DNA from: Bin87 sp965116565
GTDB lineage: Bacteria; Chloroflexota; Dehalococcoidia; Lucifugimonadales; UBA3495
Direction: 5' to 3'
Assembly (NCBI GenBank): GCA_965116565.1
Contig: OZ220699.1
Coordinates: forward strand, 3,658,001 to 3,722,000
DNA: 64,000 nucleotides
The first letter of the stretch is position 1. Every line of letters begins with the position of its first letter. Under the pieces are notes generated by a model. That model searched no databases and was not told the origin of the DNA. It saw only the letters and a program-made list of their open reading frames with translations. The translations under genes and the position numbers were made by a program. Positions 27,017-34,873 of the stretch are shown here, piece by piece.

Positions 27017-27622
27017 ATGACCACCTCCAAACCCAAACTTCGCACCGGGACCCGCATGTCCGTCGACGAGTTCCTGAACTTGCCGGAAATCGACGAATAC
27101 CGCTGGCTGGAACTCGACGACGGGGAACTCTACTTTATGCCCAGACCCAGGCGTGGCCACCAATTCCTTGCACTTCGACTGACGACGCAATTTGACAATC
27201 ATCTGGACAGCTTCGACGAGCCGCCGGCAGAGGTGTACACCGAGTTGGTTGTCATCATATCGCGAGAATCGGGTCGAATCCTGATTCCCGACCTGTCCAT
27301 TTTCCTGCGAACGCCTGGGGACGATACCGACATCAGCGCCGCCGGAAATATCCCCGACATCATCATCGAAATCCTCTCCACCGACCGCAACCGCGACCTC
27401 GTTCGCAAACGCCAGATCTACGCCGAGGCCGGCGTCCGCGAGTACTGGATCTTCGACCCCCAGAACGACACCGTGCTGCCCCTGGGACTGCACGACGGCG
27501 AATACATCGAGAGCCCAGCCCTCACCTCGGACGATACCCTCACCACCCCGCTGCTGCCCGGCCTGTCCATCCCCCTGGCCGACATCTTCCATCACCGCCG
27601 GCGCCCGCCTCGGGATGAATAA
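27017..27622 (+). CDS. Uma2-family protein, tandem copy 2
   Basis: A 201-aa paralogue of the preceding gene, separated by 19 bp. Core motifs are IPDLSIFLR, IPDIIIEILSTDRNRDLVRKR and YAEAGVREYWIFDPQNDTV. N- and C-terminal ends are nearly the same as copy 1, while the centre differs (residues 45-90), which points to an old duplication with conversion at the ends or to selection on the core. Same ribosome-site context (GGAGGCCGTGCC-ATG) as copy 1. Confidence 0.87.
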   Translation: MTTSKPKLRTGTRMSVDEFLNLPEIDEYRWLELDDGELYFMPRPRRGHQFLALRLTTQFDNHLDSFDEPPAEVYTELVVIISRESGRILIPDLSIFLRTPGDDTDISAAGNIPDIIIEILSTDRNRDLVRKRQIYAEAGVREYWIFDPQNDTVLPLGLHDGEYIESPALTSDDTLTTPLLPGLSIPLADIFHHRRRPPRDE

Positions 27623-27713
27623 CCCGCTGGGTTGCCCCGGCTATCCGGGCATACTATGATTGCCCGGTCGTTAAATCTCAAAACGTTATCCTGTTGAAAG
27701 GAGCAGCCTCCAA

Positions 27714-28685
27714 ATGAAAGCAGCCCAGCTCGTCGCCCCCAAGCGTTGGGAATTCACCGAAATTGACACGCCGGCGCCTGTTGACGGCCAGGTCCTGATC
27801 AAGATGGAGTCGGTCAGCGTCTGCGGCTCCGACATCCGCCACACCTACGGCCCCGTCCTCGACGAGTCGGAATACCCCATGGCTCCCTGTAAGGGCGCTC
27901 ACGAGCTCGCCGGCGTCATCGTCGACAGCAAGACCGACGAGTTCCAGGAAGGCCAGCGCGTCATCGTGATTCCCTACCCCGGCACCGGCGGACTCTGCGA
28001 TTACGTGCTTTCGGAACCGGGCCGCATGGCGCTCCTCCCCGAATACGGAGGACTCGACGAGTGGGTCATGTGTCAACCGCCCGGCACCGTCCTCTATTCG
28101 TGCCGCCAGATGGGCAGCCCCCTCCAGCAGAACATCCTCATTTTCGGCCAGGGCAGCATCGGCCTCAGCTTCACCATGATCCTGTCCCGCATGGGCGCAC
28201 GCAACGTCATCGTCGTTGACCCGCTGGACTACCGCCTCGAGAAGTCCAAGCAGATGGGTTCCACTCATCGAATCAACCCCGACAAGCAGGACGTCCACGA
28301 AGCGGTCATGGAGATCACCAGGGGCGCCGGCCCCGACGTTTGCGTCGAAGCTGCCGGCTACCCCGACTCGCTGAACGAGTGCTTCCGCCACGTCCGCCAG
28401 TTCGGCCAGGTCATCATCTTCGGCATACAGACCGACCACATGGTGCCCATCGAGCACAACCTCTGGATGGACAAGCAGCCGCGCATCATTCCCACCACCG
28501 GCGCGCGCAGCGGCGACCCCATCAGCCAGATCCAGGACATGGTAGACCTGCGCGACCGCGGCTGGGCTGATCCCGCCGAACTGATCACCCACCGCGTCGG
28601 CTTCTCCGACATCCAGCAAGCCTACGACATGTACGAGCAGCGCGACGATAACATCATCAAGGTGGTCATGGACATCAACACCTAG
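27714..28685 (+). CDS. MDR-family (zinc-type) dehydrogenase
   Basis: This 323-aa medium-chain dehydrogenase/reductase carries catalytic-zinc ligands: Cys37 in VCGSD and His63-Glu64 in GAHELAG, where most members have GHE. The Rossmann motif is GQGSIG (about 143-148), with VVDP as the acidic NAD-binding strand. The four-Cys structural zinc lobe of classical alcohol dehydrogenases is absent, as in shorter sorbitol/threonine-dehydrogenase-like members. Substrate unknown. GGAGCAG is upstream of the ATG. No partner genes are close. Confidence 0.85.
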   Translation: MKAAQLVAPKRWEFTEIDTPAPVDGQVLIKMESVSVCGSDIRHTYGPVLDESEYPMAPCKGAHELAGVIVDSKTDEFQEGQRVIVIPYPGTGGLCDYVLSEPGRMALLPEYGGLDEWVMCQPPGTVLYSCRQMGSPLQQNILIFGQGSIGLSFTMILSRMGARNVIVVDPLDYRLEKSKQMGSTHRINPDKQDVHEAVMEITRGAGPDVCVEAAGYPDSLNECFRHVRQFGQVIIFGIQTDHMVPIEHNLWMDKQPRIIPTTGARSGDPISQIQDMVDLRDRGWADPAELITHRVGFSDIQQAYDMYEQRDDNIIKVVMDINT

Positions 28686-28761
28686 GCCACCACCGGCGTG
28701 GCGTGATGCCACGCACAACACGGGGGCGGATCCGGATCCGTCCCCCGTCATATATTTTGGT

Positions 28762-29814
28762 TTGACTTCTACCCCGTCAATCACGGCCCTCACGCCAGGC
28801 GGACGGGTCCGGCTGGCCCGGGAGAACCTGTGCCTGGCGATGGCGATGTACGCGGCATCCCACCGGGGCCTGATCACCGCCACTCTCCTCCCCAACCGCG
28901 CGGAAGTCAGCCGCGAAAGCGGGCAGGCGCCAGATTCCAGCCTCCCGTTGGAGGTAACGGACTATCGGTCCCTGTTGCGCACCACCGGAAACCAGGTCCG
29001 CGGCGCTTTCGCCCTTCTGGCGATGCAAACGCAGCGCGAGGCCGAAACCGTGTTCGGCTCCGTTTCACACCTGCCTCCACGGGCCGCCGACCAACCGGAA
29101 GTCGAACTCTGGAATGCCCGCGCCGCCACATACCTGATCGCCCAGAGCGTCGCGCTAGACCTCATGGCCCCCACCTGGCGCATACCTCCCGAGTTCCGCC
29201 AGTCCTACGCCATTCCCGGTCTGGACTTCATCCTGGACGCATCCTCTCTGCATGGTGAGGAGATCCGTTGGGGACACTTCGGCAGTCTGGCGCGCTATCT
29301 CGACCTGTCCCTGTTCGTTTCGTACTGCCTCGACGACATCGACATCGCGGTCGCGTCGGAGGCGGCGTCGGGCAACTATGGACTGCTGGGGCTCCTCGCG
29401 GAGCGCATATCCCATGAAATCCCGTCGGCAAGTCCGATCAGCGACGCGCGCGGCTACGGCAGCGGGTCCGGCCGGCTCCGCCCGACCGGGTCGTTGGACG
29501 AAACCATCGACACCGACGCCCCCGCCGGATGGATTGCCCCGGACGGCCCGCCCGAACCGCGCATCACCGTCGCGTCCCAGGCCACCGAAATGGGCCCCAT
29601 CGACGACTTTGTCGCCAACGCCTGCTCCACCGGGGAGCGGGCGATGAATCTCGCGGGCGACCTGTACACGTCATACGCCAACTGGTGCCTGGACAACGGG
29701 TACCTCGCCCACAGCCAGCGCAAGTTCGGCCTCGAATTGCGTGCCCGCGGTTTCGAGCGCAAAAGACGCGGCAAGGGCAAGCACTGGTGGGTCGGAGTGG
29801 AATCCCGGGTTTGA
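28762..29814 (+). CDS. Unknown protein with primase-D5-like C-terminal domain
   Basis: This 350-aa protein begins at a TTG (no strong ribosome site; the start is uncertain). The C-terminal 60 residues (LYTSYANWCLDNGYLAHSQR then FGLELRARGFERKR and WWVGV) match the winged-helix domain at the end of poxvirus-D5/phage-P4-type primase-helicases. The N-terminal 270 residues are mostly helical and have no primase or helicase motif (no Walker A). A Pro/Asp/Ser-rich linker separates the two. It could be a DNA-binding remnant of a mobile element or a domesticated regulator. The second small-protein operator array starts 48 bp after the stop. Confidence 0.5.
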   Translation: MTSTPSITALTPGGRVRLARENLCLAMAMYAASHRGLITATLLPNRAEVSRESGQAPDSSLPLEVTDYRSLLRTTGNQVRGAFALLAMQTQREAETVFGSVSHLPPRAADQPEVELWNARAATYLIAQSVALDLMAPTWRIPPEFRQSYAIPGLDFILDASSLHGEEIRWGHFGSLARYLDLSLFVSYCLDDIDIAVASEAASGNYGLLGLLAERISHEIPSASPISDARGYGSGSGRLRPTGSLDETIDTDAPAGWIAPDGPPEPRITVASQATEMGPIDDFVANACSTGERAMNLAGDLYTSYANWCLDNGYLAHSQRKFGLELRARGFERKRRGKGKHWWVGVESRV

Positions 29815-29861
29815 CCGGCTGTCCAACGGTCGAAAAACACATCGGCCAACGTCTCTGGAAT

Positions 29862-29915
29862 GTTACACAGACGTAACATTGGCGCAAAACCCGTGAAACA
29901 CGGAGCGACGATAAT
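29862..29915 (+). promoter_or_regulatory. Four-box 11-bp operator plus -10 before small protein 1
   Basis: GTTAC, GTAAC, GCAAA, GAAAC follow each other with exact 6-nt spacers (29862-29899). Ten nt later is GATAAT (29910-29915). Box period and the 10-nt gap to the -10 are the same as at the two amt promoters. The first two boxes also form an inverted repeat, TGTTAC/GTAACA. The ATG is 52 nt after the -10. Confidence 0.7.
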
Positions 29916-29966
29916 TGTCTCATCGAAACGGGCAGACCTGCCCAAACCGAATGGAGACAGACTGAA

Positions 29967-30116
29967 ATGCTTGCCATAGCCGCCGGCGCCGCCTTTGTTG
30001 GATTGTTCGCTCTCTGGGTCATCGTGCCCCGGTTCGTCCTGCGCCGACACAACAACGAGTCCACCCCTATGGCAACCCAGCCTCAGGAAGAATTTGCACC
30101 GCAGGCCGCTGACTAG
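29967..30116 (+). CDS. Small single-span membrane protein 1 of a tandem pair
   Basis: This is a 49-aa protein, MLAIAAGAAFVGLFALWVIV followed by a basic PRFVLRRHN and a Pro/Gln/Glu-rich tail ending AAD. One hydrophobic helix (2-20) with positive residues after it predicts N-out/C-in topology. GGAGA lies 10 nt before the ATG. The first 17 residues equal those of the 30297-30458 protein and its upstream leader sequence is also conserved. It has its own operator-promoter and terminator. I do not recognise the family. The shared promoter type with both amt genes suggests a function under nitrogen control. Confidence 0.8.
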   Translation: MLAIAAGAAFVGLFALWVIVPRFVLRRHNNESTPMATQPQEEFAPQAAD

Positions 30117-30139
30117 CCGCCTAATCTCCTCACTAGCTT

Positions 30140-30168
30140 AGGGCTCGGGGATAACCTGGGCCCTTTTT
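30140..30168 (+). terminator. Rho-independent terminator after small protein 1
   Basis: A 10-bp stem (AGGGCTCGGG / CCTGGGCCCT, two G-U pairs) with a 5-nt loop GATAA is followed by TTTT-GTTTT. It ends the unit 24 bp after the stop. Confidence 0.88.
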
Positions 30169-30197
30169 GTTTTCCATTGATCGAATCTCTGATCACG

Positions 30198-30251
30198 GTT
30201 ACACAGGCGTTACATTGCCGCAAAACGGGCGCAACAAATTACGGACATACT
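30198..30251 (+). promoter_or_regulatory. Four-box 11-bp operator plus -10 before small protein 2
   Basis: GTTAC, GTTAC, GCAAA, GCAAC with exact 6-nt spacers (30198-30235), then 10 nt, then CATACT (30246-30251). The arrangement copies that at 29862-29915, including the spacer text ACAG(A/G)C and ATTG(G/C)C, so the promoter was duplicated with the gene. Confidence 0.68.
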
Positions 30252-30296
30252 GCCCCCACTAATCAATCAACCTGATTCAGAGGGAGACAGACTGAC

Positions 30297-30458
30297 ATGC
30301 TTGCCATTGCCGCCGGCGCCGCTTTCGTAGGACTCTTCGCGCTCTGGGTGCTCGTTCCCAAGTACTTCATCCGGCGCAAGGAGAACGAAAACACCGTCGT
30401 CGCGCCGATGCGACACGAGGATGCGGCCGCGCAACCGACGCCATCGCCCGCTGACTAG
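30297..30458 (+). CDS. Small single-span membrane protein 2 of a tandem pair
   Basis: This 53-aa paralogue of the preceding protein has MLAIAAGAAFVGLFALWVLV as the membrane helix, then PKYFIRRKEN and an acidic/Pro-rich tail ending PAD. The helix differs from that of copy 1 at one position only, while the cytoplasmic tail has diverged, a pattern of selection on the membrane part. GGAGA is 10 nt before the ATG in the identical leader GGGAGACAGACTGACATG. Independent promoter and terminator. Function unknown; candidate small subunit or regulator of a transporter. Confidence 0.8.
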   Translation: MLAIAAGAAFVGLFALWVLVPKYFIRRKENENTVVAPMRHEDAAAQPTPSPAD

Positions 30459-30482
30459 CTCGAACTCTTCATATCACGGATC

Positions 30483-30514
30483 AACCCGGGGAGCGCGCGT
30501 TCCCCGGGTTTTTT
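30483..30514 (+). terminator. Rho-independent terminator after small protein 2
   Basis: A perfect 10-bp stem (AACCCGGGGA / TCCCCGGGTT) with an 8-nt loop, followed by a T-run. It lies 24 bp after the stop, the same distance as in the first unit. The 295 bp that follow hold no gene I can support. Confidence 0.9.
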
Positions 30515-30809
30515 GTTGTTGGCGCATGGTGACAATCTGCCCTGGCCCACAGGGTACAGGCGCCTCATAATGACGCCACTGTGTTACGTGACCGCTGGTC
30601 AATCACAGCTACCGGCCCATGCGTACCCAGTTTGTTGGTGGTGGATGGGGAAGAGGTTGTCGGGTGGGTCGGGGTTGGCGGGGCAGATTTCGTAGCCCGT
30701 TGGTCTTCCTGCAATTCACCAAAATGCGGAGCCACCGATACACTCGGCGGCCCGCTGTCGAGTGCGCGCGTGTTCCGTTAATGGACAATGCCCGGCGAGC
30801 CCCGAAGCT

Positions 30810-31712
30810 TTACGGGACCCTGATCGTTAGCGTGCCGGATCCGGCCAGATAGCCGTTCACGTAGGACCAGAGGGCCAGCGTTTCCTCACCGTCGCTATCG
30901 TCGATGGCCTCAATGGTCATCGCGGCTCGTTGGGCATCCCCGACCTTCGACCCGACTATGTACACCCGGGCGCCGTCGTGGTGGATGTTGCGCGTGAACG
31001 GCCGGTCGGGCAGGATGTCGCAGCAGCCGTCCCTGACGATGATGTCGTCCGCATCACCGGTGCTTTCCACGAGGCCGACGTGCAGCGTCACGCCGATCTG
31101 CCGCTCTGCGTCCACCGTCACGTCCGGATTGGTCTGGAGGACCTGCAAAGTCGTTGATCCGCCTTCGTCAACGGCGTTCGTCCAGGTAACTTCCCACCTG
31201 GGAGCGTTGGGATCCGGCACGGTTACCCAGACACGACCCTCGCTGCTCAGAGTTCCGTCGGAGATGGTGTAGTGGAAGCTGTCCCGACCGATGAACCCAT
31301 CGTTGGGCGTGTACTCGACCAAATTGTCCGATAGAATCGTGGCCTGCCCGTGTCCTGGCTGGGTAATCGCGCTCACCGACAGGTTTGCCCGGTCGCCAAC
31401 AAGATACACGTCGTTGATCAGCACGGCTATTGTAGTGCTCGACTCCGTCAGCCGCATCAGAACGGCATCTGTGCGAGCGATGATCTGACTATGGCTGCTT
31501 TCATCGGGGCCGACCGGCGATCCTCCCTGGAATGTGTTCTCGATGCGGGCGCCTTCCAACCCGGTCGGGCCGGGATTTGATTCGTCCTCGGTTGCCATGA
31601 GAAGTTCGGACACGCCCTGCGCTTCACCTGGAAGCAGCCAGAGCAACGCCCCCAGGACAAGAAGCGCCAGCATGCTTGCGGCGCCGATTTTGATCGAAAT
31701 GTTTCTGTTCAT
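30810..31712 (-). CDS. Secreted/membrane-anchored protein with Ig/cadherin-like domain
   Basis: This 300-aa exported protein has an N-terminal hydrophobic segment (ASMLALLVLGALLWLLPGEAQG, 12-33) that acts as signal or anchor. Residues about 90-165 form a bacterial Ig/cadherin-type repeat with the signature ITQPGHGQATI...YTPNDGFIGRDSFHYTISDG, as in VCBS/Big_9 domains. The C-terminal half (170-300) is beta-rich with a Cys pair (DGCCDI). Start: the internal ATG because AGGAG is 10 nt upstream and the signal segment follows directly. Adhesion or surface binding is inferred from the domain. Confidence 0.75.
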   Translation of the reverse strand: MNRNISIKIGAASMLALLVLGALLWLLPGEAQGVSELLMATEDESNPGPTGLEGARIENTFQGGSPVGPDESSHSQIIARTDAVLMRLTESSTTIAVLINDVYLVGDRANLSVSAITQPGHGQATILSDNLVEYTPNDGFIGRDSFHYTISDGTLSSEGRVWVTVPDPNAPRWEVTWTNAVDEGGSTTLQVLQTNPDVTVDAERQIGVTLHVGLVESTGDADDIIVRDGCCDILPDRPFTRNIHHDGARVYIVGSKVGDAQRAAMTIEAIDDSDGEETLALWSYVNGYLAGSGTLTIRVP

Positions 31713-31829
31713 AAAATCTGCTCCTTTGGGTCGTATGGAACCCGGTGTTGTATATCGGCAGGAATTACCCGACCCCAAGCGCGCGCAGGGCGGCGGGTTT
31801 GCCTGTCATGTTCAATTACGATAGAGCTG

Positions 31830-32408
31830 ATGGCACGGATGTTTGACCCGAGTGTCCACCGAAACGTCCGCAGCGGCGGGATATCAATGATGACCCGGGC
31901 AACCCACCTCATTCGCCAGGGGCGGACTACGCTCTTCGCGATGACAAACTGGGTACGCGTGAGCAGCCACCGGCTCATGAACTCGAGAACCCGTTTGTAT
32001 ATAATGGCTTTCGCCGCCTACACCAGCGCCCTGCTGGTGGCGGCGGTATTCGCGTGGGTGGCGCTGCAATACAGCATGGCGGCCGGCGTGGCCCAATTGG
32101 CAGTCGCCCTCAGCGGCAACGAGATAGGAGGTTTCGCTTTGTTGCTTGGAATCCTGCGCGACGACCGCGCCCAAAAAGCCGAAGAGTAAGCCACAAAAGC
32201 GCAACAGGAAACCAACAAGTTTCGGCAGGAAGTGGAGGAACTCCGATTGCATGCTGAGCAGCAACGCCAACGCGCCGAACGCGCCGAGGCCGAGTTGGAA
32301 CGACTCCGCTCCGCGCGGGAGGAGGAATTCGCCGCCCGGCTCCGCCGTCTCGAAACCGCCGCCGGCCTCATACCACCCGACGCGTCCGACGACGCCACGG
32401 AGATCTGA
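31830..32408 (+). pseudogene. Membrane plus coiled-coil protein broken by in-frame TAA
   Basis: A frame of 193 codons is broken by TAA at codon 120 (32187-32189). Before the stop are a hydrophobic helix pair (MAFAAYTSALLVAAVFAWVA and VAQLAVALSGNEIGGFALLLG). After it, in the same frame, is a long charged coiled coil (TKAQQETNKFRQEVEEL, EQQRQRAERAEAELERLR) ending at TGA 32406-32408. Such a membrane-hairpin plus coiled-coil layout is coherent only if the stop is recent. The upstream part alone might still be made (119 aa). Start position is uncertain; 31978 or 32004 are alternatives. Confidence 0.55.
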
Positions 32409-32414
32409 ACCCGC

Positions 32415-34421
32415 ATGCCAAAAACCATCGTAGGAATTGATGTCGGTGGCACGTTCACCGACATTGCCATCCTGGAGGACGGACGCCTTTCCGTTCACAA
32501 GCTCCCCTCGACGCCCGCCGATCCGTCCCAGGGCATCACCCGTGGCATCAGCGAGACCGACGTTGATACCGCCGCCACCGATTTCATCCACGGCAGCACC
32601 GTCGCCACCAACGCCCTCCTGGAGGGCAAGGGCGGGCGCACCGCCCTCGTCACCACCCTGGGGTTCGAGGACGTGCTGGAAATCGGACGCCAGAACCGCG
32701 CCGACCTGTATGACCTGTCCATGGAGCGGCCCACGCCGCTTTCCCCCTGGCAGCTACGCTTCGGCCTCCCCGAGCGCATCGACTACACCGGCGCCATCCT
32801 CGACGACCTCACGCCCGAATCCGTGGACGCGCTGCTGTCCCTGCTGGCTGAGGCAGAGGTCGATGGCATCGCCGTGTCCTTCCTCTTCTCCTTCTTGAAC
32901 CCAATCCACGAGGAGACCCTGGCGCGGCGTCTCTCCGAGTTGCCCAACCAGCCATTCATCTCCATCTCCTCGAAAATCCTGCCCGAGTTCCGGGAGTACG
33001 AACGCACCAGCACCGTCGTCGTCAACTCCTATGTCGGCCCCGTGATGGCCCGCTACCTCACCCAACTGGAATCCGTTTTGGGTCGCGGCCTGCGCATCAT
33101 GCAGTCTTCCGGCGGCAGCATCACCGCCAGCCTCGCCGCCGAGCAGCCCGTGCGCACCATCCTCAGCGGTCCCGCCGGCGGAGTCGTGGGCGCCTTCTAC
33201 ACCGGTGTCCAGGCTGGCTACCCCGACATCATCACCCTGGACATGGGAGGCACCTCCACCGACGTTTCCCTCTGCCCCGGCCGCATCAAGGAAACCACCG
33301 CCGCCAACCTGGGCGGTTACCCCGTAAGCGTCCCCATGATTGAGATCCACACCGTCGGAGCCGGCGGCGGATCCATCGCTCGCGTGGACGCCGGCGGCGC
33401 GCTGGTCGTGGGCCCCCAGTCCGCCGGCGCAGACCCCGGCCCGGCCTGCTATGGCCGCGGCGACCGCATCACCGTCACCGACGCCAACCTGACCCTCGGC
33501 CGCCTGCGTCCCGACGGTTTCCTGGGCGGCCGCATGACCCTCGACCTCCAGCGCTCCCAGACGTTGCTGTCCGACCTGGCGGACGGTGTCGGAGCGTCCG
33601 CCACCGAAACGGCCCTGGGCATAATCCGGGTCGTCAACTCCAACATGGAGCGCGCCATCCGCGCCATCTCCCTGGAACGCGGCTACGACCCCCGCGAGTT
33701 CACGCTGATCCCCTTCGGCGGCGCTGGCCCGATGCATGCCTGCGAACTGGCCGCCGAGTTGGGCATCCCCCGCGTGCTGGTGCCCGGGCATCCGGGCATC
33801 CTGTCCGCCCTGGGCGTCGCCATCGCCGACGTGGTCAAGGACTACTCGCGCACCGTGATGCTGCGGGGCGAGGACCTTGACCAGGCTCGCCTCGATACCG
33901 AGTTCCGAGGCATGGAGCAGCTGGCCCGCGCCGAACTGCTCGACGAATCCCTGCCCGCCGACGACATGACGCCACGCCGTTTCCTGGACGTGCGATATGT
34001 GGGCCAGTCCTTCGAGCTGACGGTGGATTGCCCATCTCTGGACGCCCCCGGCAACCTCACCGACTACATATCGGCAGACTTCTACGGAGCCCACCTGCAG
34101 CGGTTCGGTTACGCCGACCGCGACCTGCCCATCGAGGTGGTCAACCTCCGCCTGAAATTGGAATTAGCCGTGGACAAGCCGACGTTGGAACCGGCCGCGT
34201 CCCAGGGGGCCAACTCATCCGCCGCCGCCATCGGTTCGGCCGAGGTCGTTTTCGCCAGCGGTCCCGTGAACACCACCCTCTACGACCGCGACCAACTGCA
34301 AACGGGCAACCGCATCGCCGGACCCGCCCTCCTGCTCCAACTCGACACCACCATCGTCGTCCCGCCCGGCTGGAACGGCGAAATCGACCCCTACGGCAAC
34401 CTGATTCTGGAGCCCGCCTAA
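32415..34421 (+). CDS. hyuA: Hydantoinase/oxoprolinase subunit A
   Basis: This 668-aa HyuA-type ATP-dependent hydrolase subunit has the actin-like nucleotide motif GIDVGGTFTDIAI (6-18), GSTVATNALLEGKG, the HyuA signature ILSGPAGGVVGA (about 252), DMGGTSTDVSLC, EIHTVGAGGGSIA and FGGAGPMHACELA (about 435). The family hydrolyses hydantoins, 5-oxoproline or acetone-like carboxylation substrates together with subunit B. Subunit B is at 36199-37818, separated by three other genes. Start ATG is 6 bp after the preceding pseudogene. Confidence 0.93.
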   Translation: MPKTIVGIDVGGTFTDIAILEDGRLSVHKLPSTPADPSQGITRGISETDVDTAATDFIHGSTVATNALLEGKGGRTALVTTLGFEDVLEIGRQNRADLYDLSMERPTPLSPWQLRFGLPERIDYTGAILDDLTPESVDALLSLLAEAEVDGIAVSFLFSFLNPIHEETLARRLSELPNQPFISISSKILPEFREYERTSTVVVNSYVGPVMARYLTQLESVLGRGLRIMQSSGGSITASLAAEQPVRTILSGPAGGVVGAFYTGVQAGYPDIITLDMGGTSTDVSLCPGRIKETTAANLGGYPVSVPMIEIHTVGAGGGSIARVDAGGALVVGPQSAGADPGPACYGRGDRITVTDANLTLGRLRPDGFLGGRMTLDLQRSQTLLSDLADGVGASATETALGIIRVVNSNMERAIRAISLERGYDPREFTLIPFGGAGPMHACELAAELGIPRVLVPGHPGILSALGVAIADVVKDYSRTVMLRGEDLDQARLDTEFRGMEQLARAELLDESLPADDMTPRRFLDVRYVGQSFELTVDCPSLDAPGNLTDYISADFYGAHLQRFGYADRDLPIEVVNLRLKLELAVDKPTLEPAASQGANSSAAAIGSAEVVFASGPVNTTLYDRDQLQTGNRIAGPALLLQLDTTIVVPPGWNGEIDPYGNLILEPA

Positions 34422-34774
34422 ACGCTCTCCAACAACCGAATGAAGTCTGCTATCTGGCTTTTCCCATGGCGAATCATGCGTTCGTCGGGTGGACCGCCGT
34501 AAAATCGAGAGTGAAACCAGTTAGCCGACGTATAGTAGGTGTACAGAATTGGCGGAGCGCCCTCGTCATCAACCAGACGCATCACCACTTCCTCCAGATC
34601 CCGGTGTGAGCCGTGGGCCCATCCTCGGCTCTCGGCGACGGCCTTGATCGCATGTGCAGCCGCTCCCCATACCTTGTTGCCGGCCTCTTCCAACTCACCC
34701 CGTGCCACCTCATCATCCACCAATTCCAGAAAATGCCAGCTACGCTCGGCGTGGTATTCAACGGCCGTTGTCAT
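34418..34774 (-). CDS. PaREP1/HEPN-like helical protein, copy 1
   Basis: This 118-aa all-helical protein has the core GELEEAGNKVWGAAAHAIKA, AESRGWAHGSHRDL and a short C-terminal helix pair. The pattern (A/G)xKxWGAxxHxxKxxAExRGWxHxSH recurs in the 47741-48256 protein and fits the archaeal PaREP1 / SAV-type HEPN family; RGWAHGSH has the RX6H spacing allowed in HEPN RNases. It converges with hydantoinase A, overlapping its last 4 bp. No nucleotidyltransferase partner is adjacent. Confidence 0.6.
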   Translation of the reverse strand: MTTAVEYHAERSWHFLELVDDEVARGELEEAGNKVWGAAAHAIKAVAESRGWAHGSHRDLEEVVMRLVDDEGAPPILYTYYTSANWFHSRFYGGPPDERMIRHGKSQIADFIRLLESV

Positions 34775-34873
34775 CGTTTCCCTCGTTCAACAATGTAGGA
34801 TCAATGTAACACGGCGTCTGCCCCACTGCAAAATCATTCACACCTTTTGCACAATATACGGATAATCTCAGTT

